DNA of 64,000 nucleotides, taken from Arsenophonus fragariae (lineage in GTDB: Bacteria; Pseudomonadota; Gammaproteobacteria; Enterobacterales; Enterobacteriaceae). How positions within the stretch are numbered: the stretch's first letter is position 1; each line of letters starts with the position of its first letter. The notes below the pieces were generated by a model. The model saw only the letters and a program-made list of their open reading frames with translations, was not told the origin of the DNA and did no database searches. The position numbers and the translations under genes are program-made. Below are positions 1 to 9,194 of this stretch, in pieces. Location of the stretch: contig JBDPYZ010000004.1 in NCBI GenBank assembly GCA_047291315.1, positions 62,001 to 126,000 on the forward strand, given 5' to 3'.

Positions 1-2
1 TG

Positions 3-344
3 GATTTTGCTGGCTTCCGAACATTAGATTCTGTTATCCGAACTCGCCAAGTGTTTGCCACCAACAACTTTACTATTATTACTCAACGTTTCCATTGTGA
101 AAGAGCATTATTTATCGCCATGAAAAAAGGGATAGATGCACAGTGCTATGCTGTTTCTTCACCAAAAAAAATCACTAAAGTTCGTTTACGCGAAGTTTTT
201 GCCCGCATTAATACCCTGATTGATCTTTATATATTAAAAAGTGAACCCCGTTTTTTAGGTCAACAAGAATCCATTCCTGCACCTATAAAAATACCTGATG
301 GGATCAAAGGATATCCTGTCGTTTTACCTGAGGAACTAAAATAA
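3..344 (+). CDS. sanA: SanA (DUF218 family inner-membrane protein), 3' part only
   Basis: The window opens inside this gene; the reading frame runs from base 3 to the TAA at 342-344. The visible 113 residues match the C-terminal half of enterobacterial SanA: the blocks DFAGFRTLDS, TQRFHCERALFIA and EPRFLG are all characteristic. SanA is a DUF218 protein of the inner membrane that supports the envelope permeability barrier (vancomycin exclusion at high temperature). An internal ATG at 51 is not the true start. The gene reads towards, and its 3' end overlaps, the remnant of yeiB. The C-terminus is complete; the N-terminal membrane segment lies outside the window. Confidence 0.9.
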   Translation, partial: DFAGFRTLDSVIRTRQVFATNNFTIITQRFHCERALFIAMKKGIDAQCYAVSSPKKITKVRLREVFARINTLIDLYILKSEPRFLGQQESIPAPIKIPDGIKGYPVVLPEELK

Positions 345-1006
345 TATCAGGCAGGTCATTAGCGCATCTATACGTTAAATAATACCATAACCACTCTATC
401 GGCCCTTGGGTAAAATATTTCAACCAACTTATGGCAAATAAAATATTAATAAGCCAAATCAGCGGCACAAAGCCGAGTAATTCTAAGCGACTAAATTGAG
501 CCAAAAAACTAAGATGATAAAAAATAAAGGACGAGGGATCGGTAAAATAACTAAAACTAAAAAAATAATTAAGCCGGATAAATAAATAACAATAGATTTA
601 TAATATAGCTATCTAAGACTATTAAAATAAATAAATTTTATTGCTAATAGCACCGTCAAGGCATAAAGCAATAGAATATCACCATCCCATAATCCAATGC
701 CATGTAACAGACCAATAATAGCCAACACAAACAGACGGATTTGACTCCAATACAAGCCTAGCTTAGACAAAAATTGTAAGTTTGAACCAAATAACAAGTT
801 AAAAATTGCCAAAAATTTTCCCTGTACCAATTATTCAAAAATACCCAGCACCAGATATCTCCAGCCGTCGTGCTAGCAATATAAAGTGGATTCCCATAAG
901 CTAATTGAGGTAGTGCGAAGCTAAAAATGTTTACCAGTAAAATAGCGTTTCCGCGCAGCAGATCAATTTGCTCAATCCGCTGCCACTTAGCTTTAGTAAC
1001 AAGCAT
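304..1006 (-). pseudogene. yeiB: yeiB remnant (DUF418 membrane protein)
   Basis: Three fragments in different frames on the minus strand (about 1006-758, 830-609 and 504-304) correspond to the N-terminal, early-middle and C-terminal parts of YeiB. Recognisable pieces are LLRGNAILLVNI near the start, GIGLWDGDILLLYAL in the middle and QGPIEWLWYYLT near the end. The intact E. coli protein is about 385 residues, which would need over 1,150 bp, while only about 700 bp remain, so the gene has lost an internal part as well as its frame. It lies 3 bp downstream of folE, the folE-yeiB order known from E. coli. A functional product is very unlikely. Confidence 0.85.
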
Positions 1007-1009
1007 TAA

Positions 1010-1678
1010 TTAGAAGTCACGCAAACGAGAAACGTTACGTAAAAACTCCTGACGGGTATTTTGACTAGATTTAAATAAACCACCTAGAGAGGTTGTCATT
1101 GTTCCACTGCTTACATCACGAACCCCTCTGGCTTTAACGCAATAATGAACAGCATCAATCGAAACAGCAACATGACTTGTGCCTAATAAAGCTTGTAGCG
1201 CGATTAAAATTTGCTGGGTTAAACGTTCTTGAACTTGTGGCCGTTGAGAAAAGAATTGAACAATACGATTAATTTTTGATAAACCAATCACTTTATCCTT
1301 TGGAATATAAGCTACTGTCGCCTTACCATCGATGGTGACAAAATGATGCTCACAAACACTGGTTAAAGTAATATCACGAACCGTCACCATTTCGTCGAAA
1401 TGCATTTTGTTTTCGATCAAAGTAATTTTAGGAAAGTTATTATAATCTAGCCCTGAGAAAATTTCGTCAACATACATTTTAGCAACGCGCTTAGGTGTTT
1501 CCGCTAAGCTATCATCTTTAAGATCGAGATTAAGTAAACGTATAATCTCACTCATGTGCTCTTCAATCTGTTGTTTACGCTTATTTGAGGAAAGAGACTG
1601 ACCACAAAGTGGGGTTTCAAGACCATGAGCTTCTAGTTTTGCACGAACAAGATGCGCTTCTTGACTTAGCGATAACAT
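1010..1678 (-). CDS. folE: GTP cyclohydrolase I
   Basis: A 222-residue protein of normal length for FolE, which converts GTP to 7,8-dihydroneopterin triphosphate, the first step of tetrahydrofolate synthesis. The zinc/active-site blocks are present: TSVCEHHFVTIDGKA (Cys and two His) and DAVHYCVKARGVRD. The frame is open for five more codons to a TTG at 1693, but the ATG at 1678 is preferred: GGAG sits 6 nt before it and translation then begins MLSLSQEA, matching E. coli MPSLSKEA. The downstream yeiB partner is dead. This gene appears intact, consistent with folate synthesis being retained. Confidence 0.95.
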   Translation of the reverse strand: MLSLSQEAHLVRAKLEAHGLETPLCGQSLSSNKRKQQIEEHMSEIIRLLNLDLKDDSLAETPKRVAKMYVDEIFSGLDYNNFPKITLIENKMHFDEMVTVRDITLTSVCEHHFVTIDGKATVAYIPKDKVIGLSKINRIVQFFSQRPQVQERLTQQILIALQALLGTSHVAVSIDAVHYCVKARGVRDVSSGTMTTSLGGLFKSSQNTRQEFLRNVSRLRDF

Positions 1679-1693
1679 GCATTTCTCCAACAA

Positions 1694-2136
1694 TAAAATT
1701 CAACATTTATCCAACCACATACTTAATAAATGGATACCATTATTTCATTACAATAACCTATCCTAACAAAATATTTTTTATATCGCGCGAATTTTTCATA
1801 TCAAAGTAACGATTTATTCTTTGTTTTCTCTATTCATTTATATAAAAATATCTATTTATATTACTATAAATAATCGATTTACCAACTATATCCTCATTTA
1901 AAATCCACTCAGCGTCTATTAAATCTTTTGTTATAAAAGATGAAAATCTTAGCTAGAAAAATTTATGTCTTCAATGTGACAAGACAAAAATAGTCGCCAT
2001 TGTTTTTATAAACTTATTTTGATTTATTATTAAGTTAACATATGTTTAATCAAACAACTGTTGATTAGTCAATTATCTTACTCGCTGAAATAGGTTTTAT
2101 AGTAATAGGGCAATTTATTTGATTAATTCATGTAAT
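1694..2136. other. Intergenic A+T-rich stretch with no recognisable gene
   Basis: About 440 bases upstream of folE. I see no convincing ORF, RNA gene or repeat. It must contain the folE promoter on the minus strand, but no hexamer pair stands out against the A+T-rich background. Confidence 0.5.
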
Positions 2137-2640
2137 TTAATTACTCCACCAAAGACGAAACTTCAAACCGATTAAACAACTCCAGCCAGTAGTTGTACTA
2201 ACCACTTTTCCTTTATAAATAATGACAAAAGTTGGCGTCACACTAATTCTCCATCGGGATATATATGCACCGGTTGGATCATTAACAGTTGGCATCATAA
2301 AGTATTTTTTCGGCAAATAGTGCTGTACTTTAGCATCATCGCAGGAACGAAGAAACTACTGTCAACGAATTACCGTAGTTAGCCGCATAGTCTGTGCTAT
2401 TTTAGGGCTAGTAAAACGACAAATACCACACCAGCTACAAAAAAAATAAACCAGTAGTGGTTTTTTTTCACTTAATTCTACTATTATTACTTGTTTTTCC
2501 TCTAGCGCCATCACAGTGTCATTAGCAAAATCATAAGGTGCTTATAGAACTCGGAAATAATCCAGTAACAGAATAATAATGACTAAAATTAACAACAAAA
2601 AGAGCCCTTCACGTAACCAGCGGTAAAATTTATTTATTAT
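2137..2640 (-). pseudogene. scsD: scsD remnant (membrane-anchored thioredoxin-like protein)
   Basis: Pieces of one thioredoxin-fold protein can be read on the minus strand: an N-terminal membrane anchor (RWLREGLFLLLILVIIILL), the active-site block PLLVYFFCSWCGICRFT with a CxxC-like WCGIC, and the C-terminal block STTTGWSCLIGLKFRLWWSN ending at 2137. This order and the ending match ScsD of the suppressor-of-copper-sensitivity operon. Stops and frameshifts separate the pieces and the start codon is lost. It follows the scsC remnant directly, as in scsABCD operons. No scsA or scsB is visible in the window. Confidence 0.75.
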
Positions 2641-2911
2641 TAAATTTATCCAATTCTGTTTTAACTACTACTTGAAGCTGCTCATAACTTACCGCGCCAC
2701 ACAACATTTGATCGCAAATTAGCAATTAGTGTGGTAGGGACTTACCCTGCACGTCAAGCTGTTGTGCTAAAGCCGAATTGTCGTTAATTTGATAATCAAT
2801 GCAACTTGTGGGTGTGTGATTGGACAATGTTTATCAGTAAAGGATCAAATTGCTTGCAGAAAGAACAGATGTAATCAGTAAAATAAACCATCACTAACTT
2901 AGCGTTAGGCA
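2630..2911 (-). pseudogene. scsC: scsC remnant (DsbA-like periplasmic thiol oxidoreductase)
   Basis: The minus strand gives PNAKLVMVYFTDYICSFCKQ with the redox motif CSFC, then after frame changes AQQLDVQGKS and GAVSYEQLQVVVKTELDKF, ending at 2630. These are the active-site and C-terminal blocks of ScsC-type thiol oxidoreductases, involved in copper tolerance. Only about half of a normal ScsC (roughly 200 residues) is left and the signal peptide is absent. Its end overlaps the start of the scsD remnant, so the two formed one operon before decay. Confidence 0.7.
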
Positions 2912-3140
2912 CACTTATGAAAAATAATATTTATAAATCAATATCTTATAAAATATAGTATATTTAATATACGTATTTACACGCGAAAACAAGCGATTTA
3001 ACTCACTATAAATCAATCACTTACAGCCCATAGTGAGTTCTAATTTTACCTAATTTTGGCTGAAATCTCAGTTTAAATTTACCATCTTTTTCAATTCCAA
3101 AACCACCCTAACTATTCGTTTAACTACGGAGAACTTTCTT

Positions 3141-3901
3141 ATGTCTAAAATTACCAAAACAGAATTAATGACTTTCAAAACTGATGATTTGGACATCGAA
3201 TTACAGGGAATCCCCTTTATCAAGGCAAACCTGTATTCTTTACCGTAGAAGTTGCAAAGGCTTTAGGATATGAAAAACCTCATGATGTATTAACAAAACA
3301 CTGTAAGTTATTGATAAAAATAAAATACCACGAAATGGAGAGTTTAGGTTTTGAACCAAAATAAAATGGAATGTCATTTTTATCTGAAGCTGATTTGTAC
3401 CATTTAATACTTAAGAGTAAACTCTCTTCAGCTGAACGTATTCAAGATTGGGTCTGTGAAGAATTTTACCCTCCCTACGTCAATACAAAAGCTATAGCAT
3501 TACCCCCCTCCACACACAAAGACGAAGGCAGTGGATTACCTGAATTTCGTAAAGCAAAAGCAGGTCAAAGCAATACAAATTCAAATGGATAATACTGAGA
3601 GTATATTTGAATGGGATACTCATCTTTCCGATAACGCAAGACAAAGCATCATGGCTGGATTAGTTAACCTATTGCGGGTAGTGAAGTTATTCCTTTACCT
3701 GTTATTACTGATAAGTATTACACAGCAAAACAGATTGGTAAAATGTTTAATGTCTCAACAAATAAAATAGGTCGTATGGCTAATGATAACAACATGAAGG
3801 TTAAAGAGTATGGGGAAATGTATCTTGATAAATCACCCTATAGCAACAAACAGGTAAAGACATTTCGATATAATGAAAATGCAATCAGGAAATTTGAATA
3901 A
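3141..3901 (+). pseudogene. Phage antirepressor (BRO-N type) relic
   Basis: An ATG at 3141 with GGAG about ten bases upstream begins MSKITKTELMTFKTDDLDIE and, after a frameshift near 3215, continues VFFTVEVAKALGYEKPHDV, the core of a BRO-N/antirepressor domain. A stop near 3361 and a further frameshift follow. The tail reads YYTAKQIGKMFNVSTNKIG and ends with NENAIRKFE before TAA at 3899-3901, typical of the DNA-binding C-terminal part of phage antirepressors. It marks the left part of the first decayed prophage. The gene cannot encode a complete protein. Confidence 0.7.
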
Positions 3902-3950
3902 ATTCTTGTTGCCGATATGGAAGTATCAACAAGTGAACGGGTTTATTGCA

Positions 3951-4474
3951 TTAACCGAAGATTGTCGAATAGAAAAAAAAGATGGCGTTATCTAACGTCA
4001 ACCCTGCTCCGACAGTGGATGGATTAAAAATTCCATCTATAGTCATAATCTTCTTGTGGAAAGCATATGCGTACCCTGTAATCGGCAAGGTGTTTATAAA
4101 AACCTTACTACCGGCTATCTTTAACCCTGCCTTTCCTACAGCAGGTATTTCACTATAATCAGGATATGCAATGATTTGGACTGGTTCCAACCCTAGACCG
4201 TGCAAGTGATGAACTGTCACTAAGCGATTGGTTTCAGAATATGAGATTGACGATTCTTGCCCTGACGCTACCATCGCGTCACCCCGTTGTACAAATCGCA
4301 CTTCGCTAACGCCCCTGCACGAGCAATAATGAATTTGTAACCTTGTGGTATGGCATTTGGACATGTCCACTGTCCACCTCCGACAGCTCTTGTCCACAGG
4401 TTTGTTGCTGGCGCGGTATGTTCGTTAAATATAAAAGATGAACCATCAGGGTTAGTTATTCTTAATCCCATCAT
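3951..4474 (-). pseudogene. Phage tail-tip accessory protein, frameshifted
   Basis: Two overlapping minus-strand frames (4474-4268, starting MMGLRITNPDGSSFIF, and 4397-3951, continuing FVQRGDAMVASGQESSISYS) together make one small protein of about 170 residues. It starts within the last codons of the tail-tip gene upstream (ATGA-type overlap at 4471-4474). Small proteins of this kind follow the J-like tail-tip gene in lambdoid phages (DUF6453-like, from memory). A frameshift around 4300 breaks the gene. Function unknown. Confidence 0.6.
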
Positions 4475-5297
4475 ATGAATTCACCTAGCTCAATAATAGG
4501 CGTATTTCCTGAATACACATAAAAGCCTTTATTTGTCAACTGGGTTCGATAAGTCGATGAAGTTCCATTTACTTCAAAAATACCACTTATCATGTCAATA
4601 CGTGTCCCTTGCTGTCCAGGAATATAATTTTTAGAACGAATATCCATACCAACTATCACATTTTCAATGGCTGCTTTATTGATAAGAACGTTATTAATAG
4701 AGGCTTGCCCATTTTGAATAGTAAACATCGGCACTTTTTTGCCATTAACTGGGTTGTAGATGATGAACGTTCGTGCGCTAAAGCCAATTTGAGTACTGAC
4801 TTTTCCATTTTTTAATTCAGCACCCATCACCATGCCCGCATCATAGTCAACACCGTCGTAGTGGATATTGACCAGATTAGTAAAAGTTGCAGAAGCTTCA
4901 CCCTTCTTCAGGTCATACTTCGCCTGTAGCGAGTTTTGTGCTGCCGCCCAAGACTTATTCGCTGCTGCCAAGGAATTATCAGCCGTTGCTCTGACCTGAT
5001 GTATGGATTCTGCTAAAGCTTTGGTTTCTGTAACGACATAATTATCAACCCTGACAATTTCAGCCTTCATCTTGCCGTTTTCACGTACAAAGTGCTGAAA
5101 GTTTCCGTTAAGACCTTTTGCATTTTCAAGTGTCGCTTCGTTACTGCTGTCGATGCCTGATTTAAGCTGCTTAATTGCTTCTGTGTCGTTAACTTTTTCT
5201 GAGATTTCGTCAATAATACTACTAGCATCAAATGCGGATTCACCCAGAACAAATTCTGTCCACGGCGACTGATTACCCGATTTGTCAATTTCTCAGT
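4471..5297 (-). pseudogene. J-like tail-tip/host-specificity protein, C-terminal fragment
   Basis: The frame stays open upstream of the ATG at 5070 to about 5297, giving SPWTEFVLGESAFDASSIID followed by a coiled, repetitive region and the C-terminal block GKVSTQIGFSARTF...MISGIFEVNGTSSTY. This is the central-tip and DUF1983-like C-terminus of lambda J-type proteins, which sit at the tail tip and contact the receptor. J proteins exceed 1,000 residues, so only the last quarter survives. At about 5300 the homology stops and a plus-strand phage gene end begins, marking a deletion or inversion junction. Confidence 0.7.
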
Positions 5298-5414
5298 CAT
5301 GAGGAAACTCAATAATGAGGGCTGGAACGATATCTGGAAGGCGCTGTTTAACCATTTCAAAAGTGAGCACATACATCTGTACGAAGCACTTCAAGCACCT
5401 AAGAGGAAATATCT

Positions 5415-5885
5415 ATGAGCGGAACAGAACACACCAAAAAAAAAGTTTTCAACAACAAGTTTGAGAAACGCTTTCTGCGATTAACGTTAACGAAAAGATA
5501 GAAAAGAAAAACGGTCTCTCTTATCTCTCATGGACTTGTGCGCGGGGCGTATTTATGGTGCACTACCCAGAATCCTATTATGTCATTGATCACGTCAGCT
5601 ATAACAATGATGGCAGAGCCATAGTGTCATTAATCCTCACTTTTAAACAGGGTGATAATGCGTTTTCCCGCAAAATGTGGCTGCCCGTTATGGATTACAG
5701 AAATCAGGCCACATTTCTAATCCTAACTCGGTTGACATCAATAAAACCCTCATGCGCTGTGTGACGAAAGCCATTTCGATGTTTAGACTAGGTTTTTACA
5801 TTTATGCGGATAAAGATTTTCCTGAACCAGAAAAAATTGTAATACAGCAAAAAAAGCGCATCAAAAAACTCAATACGACCAATTA
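5415..5885 (+). pseudogene. Single-strand annealing protein (DUF1071 type) relic
   Basis: ATG at 5415 (AGAGG nine bases upstream) begins MSGTEHTKKK; after a frameshift near 5465 the frame reads INVNEKIEKKNGLSYLSWT, then MWLPVMDYRNQA and NKTLMRCVTKAISMFRLGFY, ending at 5885. These blocks are typical of DUF1071 phage recombinases that anneal single strands in phage recombination. At least two frame changes are needed to join the blocks. The gene belongs to the first prophage and is unrelated in family to the RecT at 44-45 kb. Confidence 0.65.
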
Positions 5886-5927
5886 ATTCACAATTTAAAA
5901 ACGGCGAGACAAGGCGAGGGTGAGTCA

Positions 5928-6017
5928 ATGAAATCGTATTGGCAACAGTTAACGCCAGAGGAAACGTAAATCATTGGTGAAAAAACAAGACGGATATTTA
6001 TCACTACATCGCAATGA
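5928..6017 (+). pseudogene. Small phage ORF with in-frame stop
   Basis: ATG at 5928 gives MKSYWQQLTPEET, then TAA at 5967-5969, and the same frame continues IIGEKTRRIFITTSQ to TGA at 6017. The readable sequence on both sides of the stop suggests a small phage protein interrupted by one substitution. I do not recognise the family. It sits directly after the annealing-protein relic, in the same direction. Confidence 0.35.
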
Positions 6018-6032
6018 AAAATGAAATTAATC

Positions 6033-6218
6033 ATGAAACTTAACATCATTAAATTATTAATCACGACATTATTAGTTATCATTACGACATTTGCCTTTGA
6101 GTTGATAGCCGACCATATTGCCCATGCCGATACAACACAACCCGCAATATCCTCGCAGATCAAACGGGATCATGAGGAATTAAGGGAATTACATTTAGTC
6201 GGTCAAATAAATCGTTAG
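6033..6218 (+). CDS. Small single-span membrane or secreted phage protein
   Basis: An ORF of 61 residues from ATG 6033 (65 from ATG 6021). It begins with lysine, then about 20 hydrophobic residues (IIKLLITTLLVIITTFAFEL), followed by a hydrophilic charged tail (KRDHEELRELHLV). The pattern fits a signal anchor or cleavable signal (AHA at the end of the hydrophobic part). I do not recognise the family. It lies in the early-gene part of the decayed lambda-like prophage and could be a lysogeny or exclusion factor, but nothing in the sequence shows that. Confidence 0.4.
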   Translation: MKLNIIKLLITTLLVIITTFAFELIADHIAHADTTQPAISSQIKRDHEELRELHLVGQINR

Positions 6219-6377
6219 ACTAGTCGTAATGATACCTTGTATAGCATTGATTTATATAGCAATATTTAGCCATACGCTAAGAAAGTGATTAACACCAGAA
6301 CGTTATTATTCCTAGTGACCTATTCCACTTAATCAACATCAATACTCCTTCATCAATTAACTTTAAGGAACTTCTGT

Positions 6378-7011
6378 ATGCAAAATTTAATTAACATCGA
6401 AACAAAAACTATCAATGGTGAATTGATCCAGACGGTTAATGCACGTGATTTACATGCGTTTTTGGAAAATTTGTGAAGATTTTACAACATGGATTAAAGA
6501 TAGAATTAAACAATATGGATTTATAGAGGGAGATAATTTTATTGTTGTTGAAAATTTGAGATCCCCCATATTGGGGAACGCAATGAAACAGGCAAGATAA
6601 TATACTTTATTAAATGTGAAAAGAAGGCATTAGAATCTATTAATCCAGTTGAGATATTAAATGACTCATCAGCAGTGCGAGGATTACTACTCAATTATAC
6701 AAAAAAAATCATTGCACTTGGAACACAGCGTTGATGAGATGAAACCGCAAGTCGAAGCACTGAAACGTATCAGCTACTCAGAAGGCTCACTATGCATTAC
6801 TGATACGGCTAAATCACTCCAAATGAAACCTAAAGCACTTTTTTCATGGTTACAAGACCATGACTGGATTTATCGCCGTATTAGAGGAAAAAGTTGGGTC
6901 GGTTATCAGGATAAAATCAAACAGGATTTAATTGAGCATAAGGTGACCATCGTTGCCACAAATGATGGCCCAGAAGAGTTAACTGAACAGGTGCGCATTA
7001 TACCAAGATAA
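6378..7011 (+). pseudogene. Phage antirepressor (AntA/KilAC type) relic
   Basis: ATG 6378 with AAGGA nine bases upstream starts MQNLINIETKTINGELIQTV and NARDLHAFLE, the AntA/AntB N-terminal domain; a frameshift near 6465 leads to CEDFTTWIKDRIKQYGFIEG, another follows. From about 6661 the frame reads a KilAC-type C-terminal DNA-binding domain (SLQMKPKALFSWLQDHDWIY, GYQDKIKQDLIEHKV). The TAA at 7009-7011 cuts off a short conserved end that continues in frame to 7053. This is the second, unrelated antirepressor relic in the same prophage. Confidence 0.7.
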
Positions 7012-7049
7012 CTTGGCAAATTATCTGTTCTTATTAGTGAATCACGACA

Positions 7050-7077
7050 ATAAAAAAAGACCAGCGCAAGGCTGGCC
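7050..7077 (-). terminator. Hairpin with T-run on the minus strand
   Basis: CCAGC-GCAAG-GCTGG at 7061-7075 forms a 5-bp stem. Read on the minus strand it is followed by TCTTTTTTT, the shape of a weak intrinsic terminator. No minus-strand gene lies just upstream, so it may be residual. Confidence 0.35.
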
Positions 7078-7226
7078 AACACCAGCAAAGACCTTATAAA
7101 AAAATGGTTTAAAGTAACAAATTGAACTTAATAGTCAACATTAACATTCATCTAATCAGTATCAGGAGTAATTGTATGCATAACATCCATGAATAAAGAA
7201 CAACGTTACATCATGTAAAAGCAGGC

Positions 7227-7418
7227 ATGCAGGTTATTTATCATGGAGAGATGATGAAAATAATCAAATTACGGGAGAAAAAATTAACAAACAAAGGATT
7301 GATATATCAATTTAATACCGAAGGAGAAAACGGAACACTAACCGGAAATGGTGGCAATAAAATCACTGGGTTAGAAAAAATAGACGACTTGCATGAAAGT
7401 AAAAGCTGGTATGTTTAG
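7227..7418 (+). CDS. Small phage protein, paralogous to the ORF at 36417-36569
   Basis: A 63-residue ORF beginning MQVIYHGEMMKIIKLREKK. It aligns from its first Met with the 50-residue ORF on the minus strand at 36417-36569 (MSVFHNDEIVKITKLRERK), sharing KLREKK/RK, KGLIYQF/KGLMYHF and GENGTLTG/GGNGSLIG. In both cases a glycine codon precedes the Met in frame (AG-Met, PG-Met), so the domain may begin further upstream. The beta-rich, glycine-containing pattern suggests a small barrel domain. I know no function for it. Confidence 0.45.
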   Translation: MQVIYHGEMMKIIKLREKKLTNKGLIYQFNTEGENGTLTGNGGNKITGLEKIDDLHESKSWYV

Positions 7419-7421
7419 GTG

Positions 7422-7638
7422 ATGAAAAATAAAATACGAGAAGAGTTTGAGAAATGGCTGAAGCTTGAACTTGATGATATGTACAATATATCAGTATTAG
7501 AAAAAACTAATAATGGTATGAATTATCGAGATTGTCATACAGATATTGCCTGGTTAGCATGGAAAGCATCAAGAGAACAACGAGATTGAGTTGCTTAAAT
7601 ATAAACTTTATCCAGCTTTAGAAAAGGATGAAAATTAA
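7422..7638 (+). pseudogene. Small phage early protein, probably frameshifted
   Basis: ATG 7422 opens MKNKIREEFEKWLKLELDDM and DIAWLAWKASREQ, ending at TGA 7587-7589 (55 residues). The WLAWKAS motif is common at the end of small phage proteins encoded near excisionases. In the next frame the sequence continues NEIELLKYKLYPALEKDEN to TAA at about 7638, so one frameshift near 7580 may have shortened the protein. Function unknown. Confidence 0.4.
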
Positions 7639-7838
7639 TGTAAGTCTCGCAAACCCCCCTGGCAATACCATAACAAAGAATCAAACGGCGCAGCACGCAA
7701 TCCCTAATACCCTCCCCACGAAATCATATTCCTAACCTAATAAAGAACGAATATCACCATTCGTGCTTCGTCATTGGTTTCGGTGGGGCAATGAAGCACC
7801 TGAGAAGAGTGTGAGTTTTTGAATGAGGATAAATAAAC

Positions 7839-8077
7839 ATGATTACTTTAGCGGAATGGAACGCTCGAAGGGACAGACCACGCAGAATGGATACCGTCAG
7901 AAACTGGGCAAGAAATGGACTTATACAGCCACCCACATTAAAGACGGCAGAGAGTACCTTGTCGAAGAATACGCCATCAAAATCAACAGTATTAGAGAAA
8001 TTAGCAATAGTAATTTGTTACAAAGGATAGGTCATGCCCAGAATCAGAAGTCGCAAAAACAGAGATTTGCCCTCTAA
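7839..8077 (+). pseudogene. xis: Lambda-type excisionase, frameshifted
   Basis: From ATG 7839 the frame reads MITLAEWNARRDRPRRMDTV and RNWARNGLIQPPTL, which matches lambda Xis (LTLQEWNARQRRPRSLETVR...IFPPPVKDGREYL). After about 7940 the match moves to the next frame (KDGREYLVEEYAIKIN...LLQRI) and stops at 8077, overlapping the integrase start at 8034 as in lambda. Xis bends DNA and directs integrase towards excision. One indel breaks it, so this prophage should no longer excise on its own. Confidence 0.8.
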
Positions 8078-9086
8078 CCTCTACGAGCGTAAAGGCTATT
8101 ATACTTACAGAGACCCTCGCACACGTAAGGAATACGGTTTAGGACGTAACAAAGCCTATGCTATCAATGAAGCAATTAATGCGAATCAGTTATTAATCAA
8201 TAAAGAAAACACAAAATCGTTGACAGAAAAAATTGAAGGACATGGTTCTATCTCTTTTCATGAATTTTTAGATAGATATAAAGAGATATTAAAAACAAGA
8301 GGATTAAAAGAAAAAACACTAAAGGATTATAAACACAGGATTAGCGTAATTAAAAAAAGGATTATCGATGCACCCATTGAAAATATAACAACAAAAAATA
8401 TTGCTGATTTTCTTCATCCGTTTATTCATCAAGGAAAAAGTACAACTGCAAAATTATTGCGAGGATCATTAATTGATTGTTTTAGAGAAGCACTAGCAAG
8501 TGGCTTAATGCAATTAAACCCTGCTGACTTAACAAAAACCCCAAAAACTAAAATTCAGAGAGTAAGATTGTCTCTCAATGATTTTAACACTATTTTGAAC
8601 TTAATTAATAATGATAATCATTGGTTAACTCATGCAATAAAATTGGCTTTAGTCACAGGTCAGAGGGTATCTGATATTGCTAAATTAAAATGGGAAGATA
8701 TTCATGATAATAAGTTATGGATTGTTCAACAAAAAACCGAAACTAAAATAGCTATTCCACTTGATATTGGAATTGAATCTATAAAATTAAAAAATATTCT
8801 GAAAAAAATTAATCATGAAGCTGATTTCATTATTACAAAAAATAAGAAACAAGTTACAGCAGTAAAAATTTCAGCCTCATTTACAAAATTTAGGAATAAA
8901 ACGAAATTAACATGGGAAGGTTCGCCTCCATCATTTCATGAAATTAGAAGCTTATCAGCTAGGCTTTACACTGAGAAAATGGGCAGTGAGTTTACTCGTA
9001 AATTGTTAGGCCATAAATCAGCAAAAATGACCGCAAAATATCAGGATAATAGAAATGATAGTTGGATTGAGATTGAAAATTTATAG
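8034..9086 (+). CDS. int: Lambda-type tyrosine integrase
   Basis: A full-length 350-residue integrase closely resembling lambda Int in domain order: N-terminal arm-binding domain (LPSNLYERKGYYTYRDPRT), core-binding domain from about residue 70, and catalytic domain. Catalytic residues are all present: Arg211 in TGQRVSD, Lys234/238, His302 and Arg305 in FHEIRSLSARL, His327 in LLGHKS and Tyr336 in KYQDNR. It catalyses attP-attB strand exchange. It is the only intact gene of the first prophage and lies at its right border, next to a truncated yfbS; its attachment site should be within 9087-9200 but no core repeat is obvious by eye. Confidence 0.92.
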   Translation: MPRIRSRKNRDLPSNLYERKGYYTYRDPRTRKEYGLGRNKAYAINEAINANQLLINKENTKSLTEKIEGHGSISFHEFLDRYKEILKTRGLKEKTLKDYKHRISVIKKRIIDAPIENITTKNIADFLHPFIHQGKSTTAKLLRGSLIDCFREALASGLMQLNPADLTKTPKTKIQRVRLSLNDFNTILNLINNDNHWLTHAIKLALVTGQRVSDIAKLKWEDIHDNKLWIVQQKTETKIAIPLDIGIESIKLKNILKKINHEADFIITKNKKQVTAVKISASFTKFRNKTKLTWEGSPPSFHEIRSLSARLYTEKMGSEFTRKLLGHKSAKMTAKYQDNRNDSWIEIENL

Positions 9087-9194
9087 TGAGTGAATAGTGA
9101 ATTATAGTGACAATTAATACATATCTATTTGATATATAAGTATTTTAATTTTATAGGACTATTGCCATCATAGTTAAACATTAATACCAAACAA

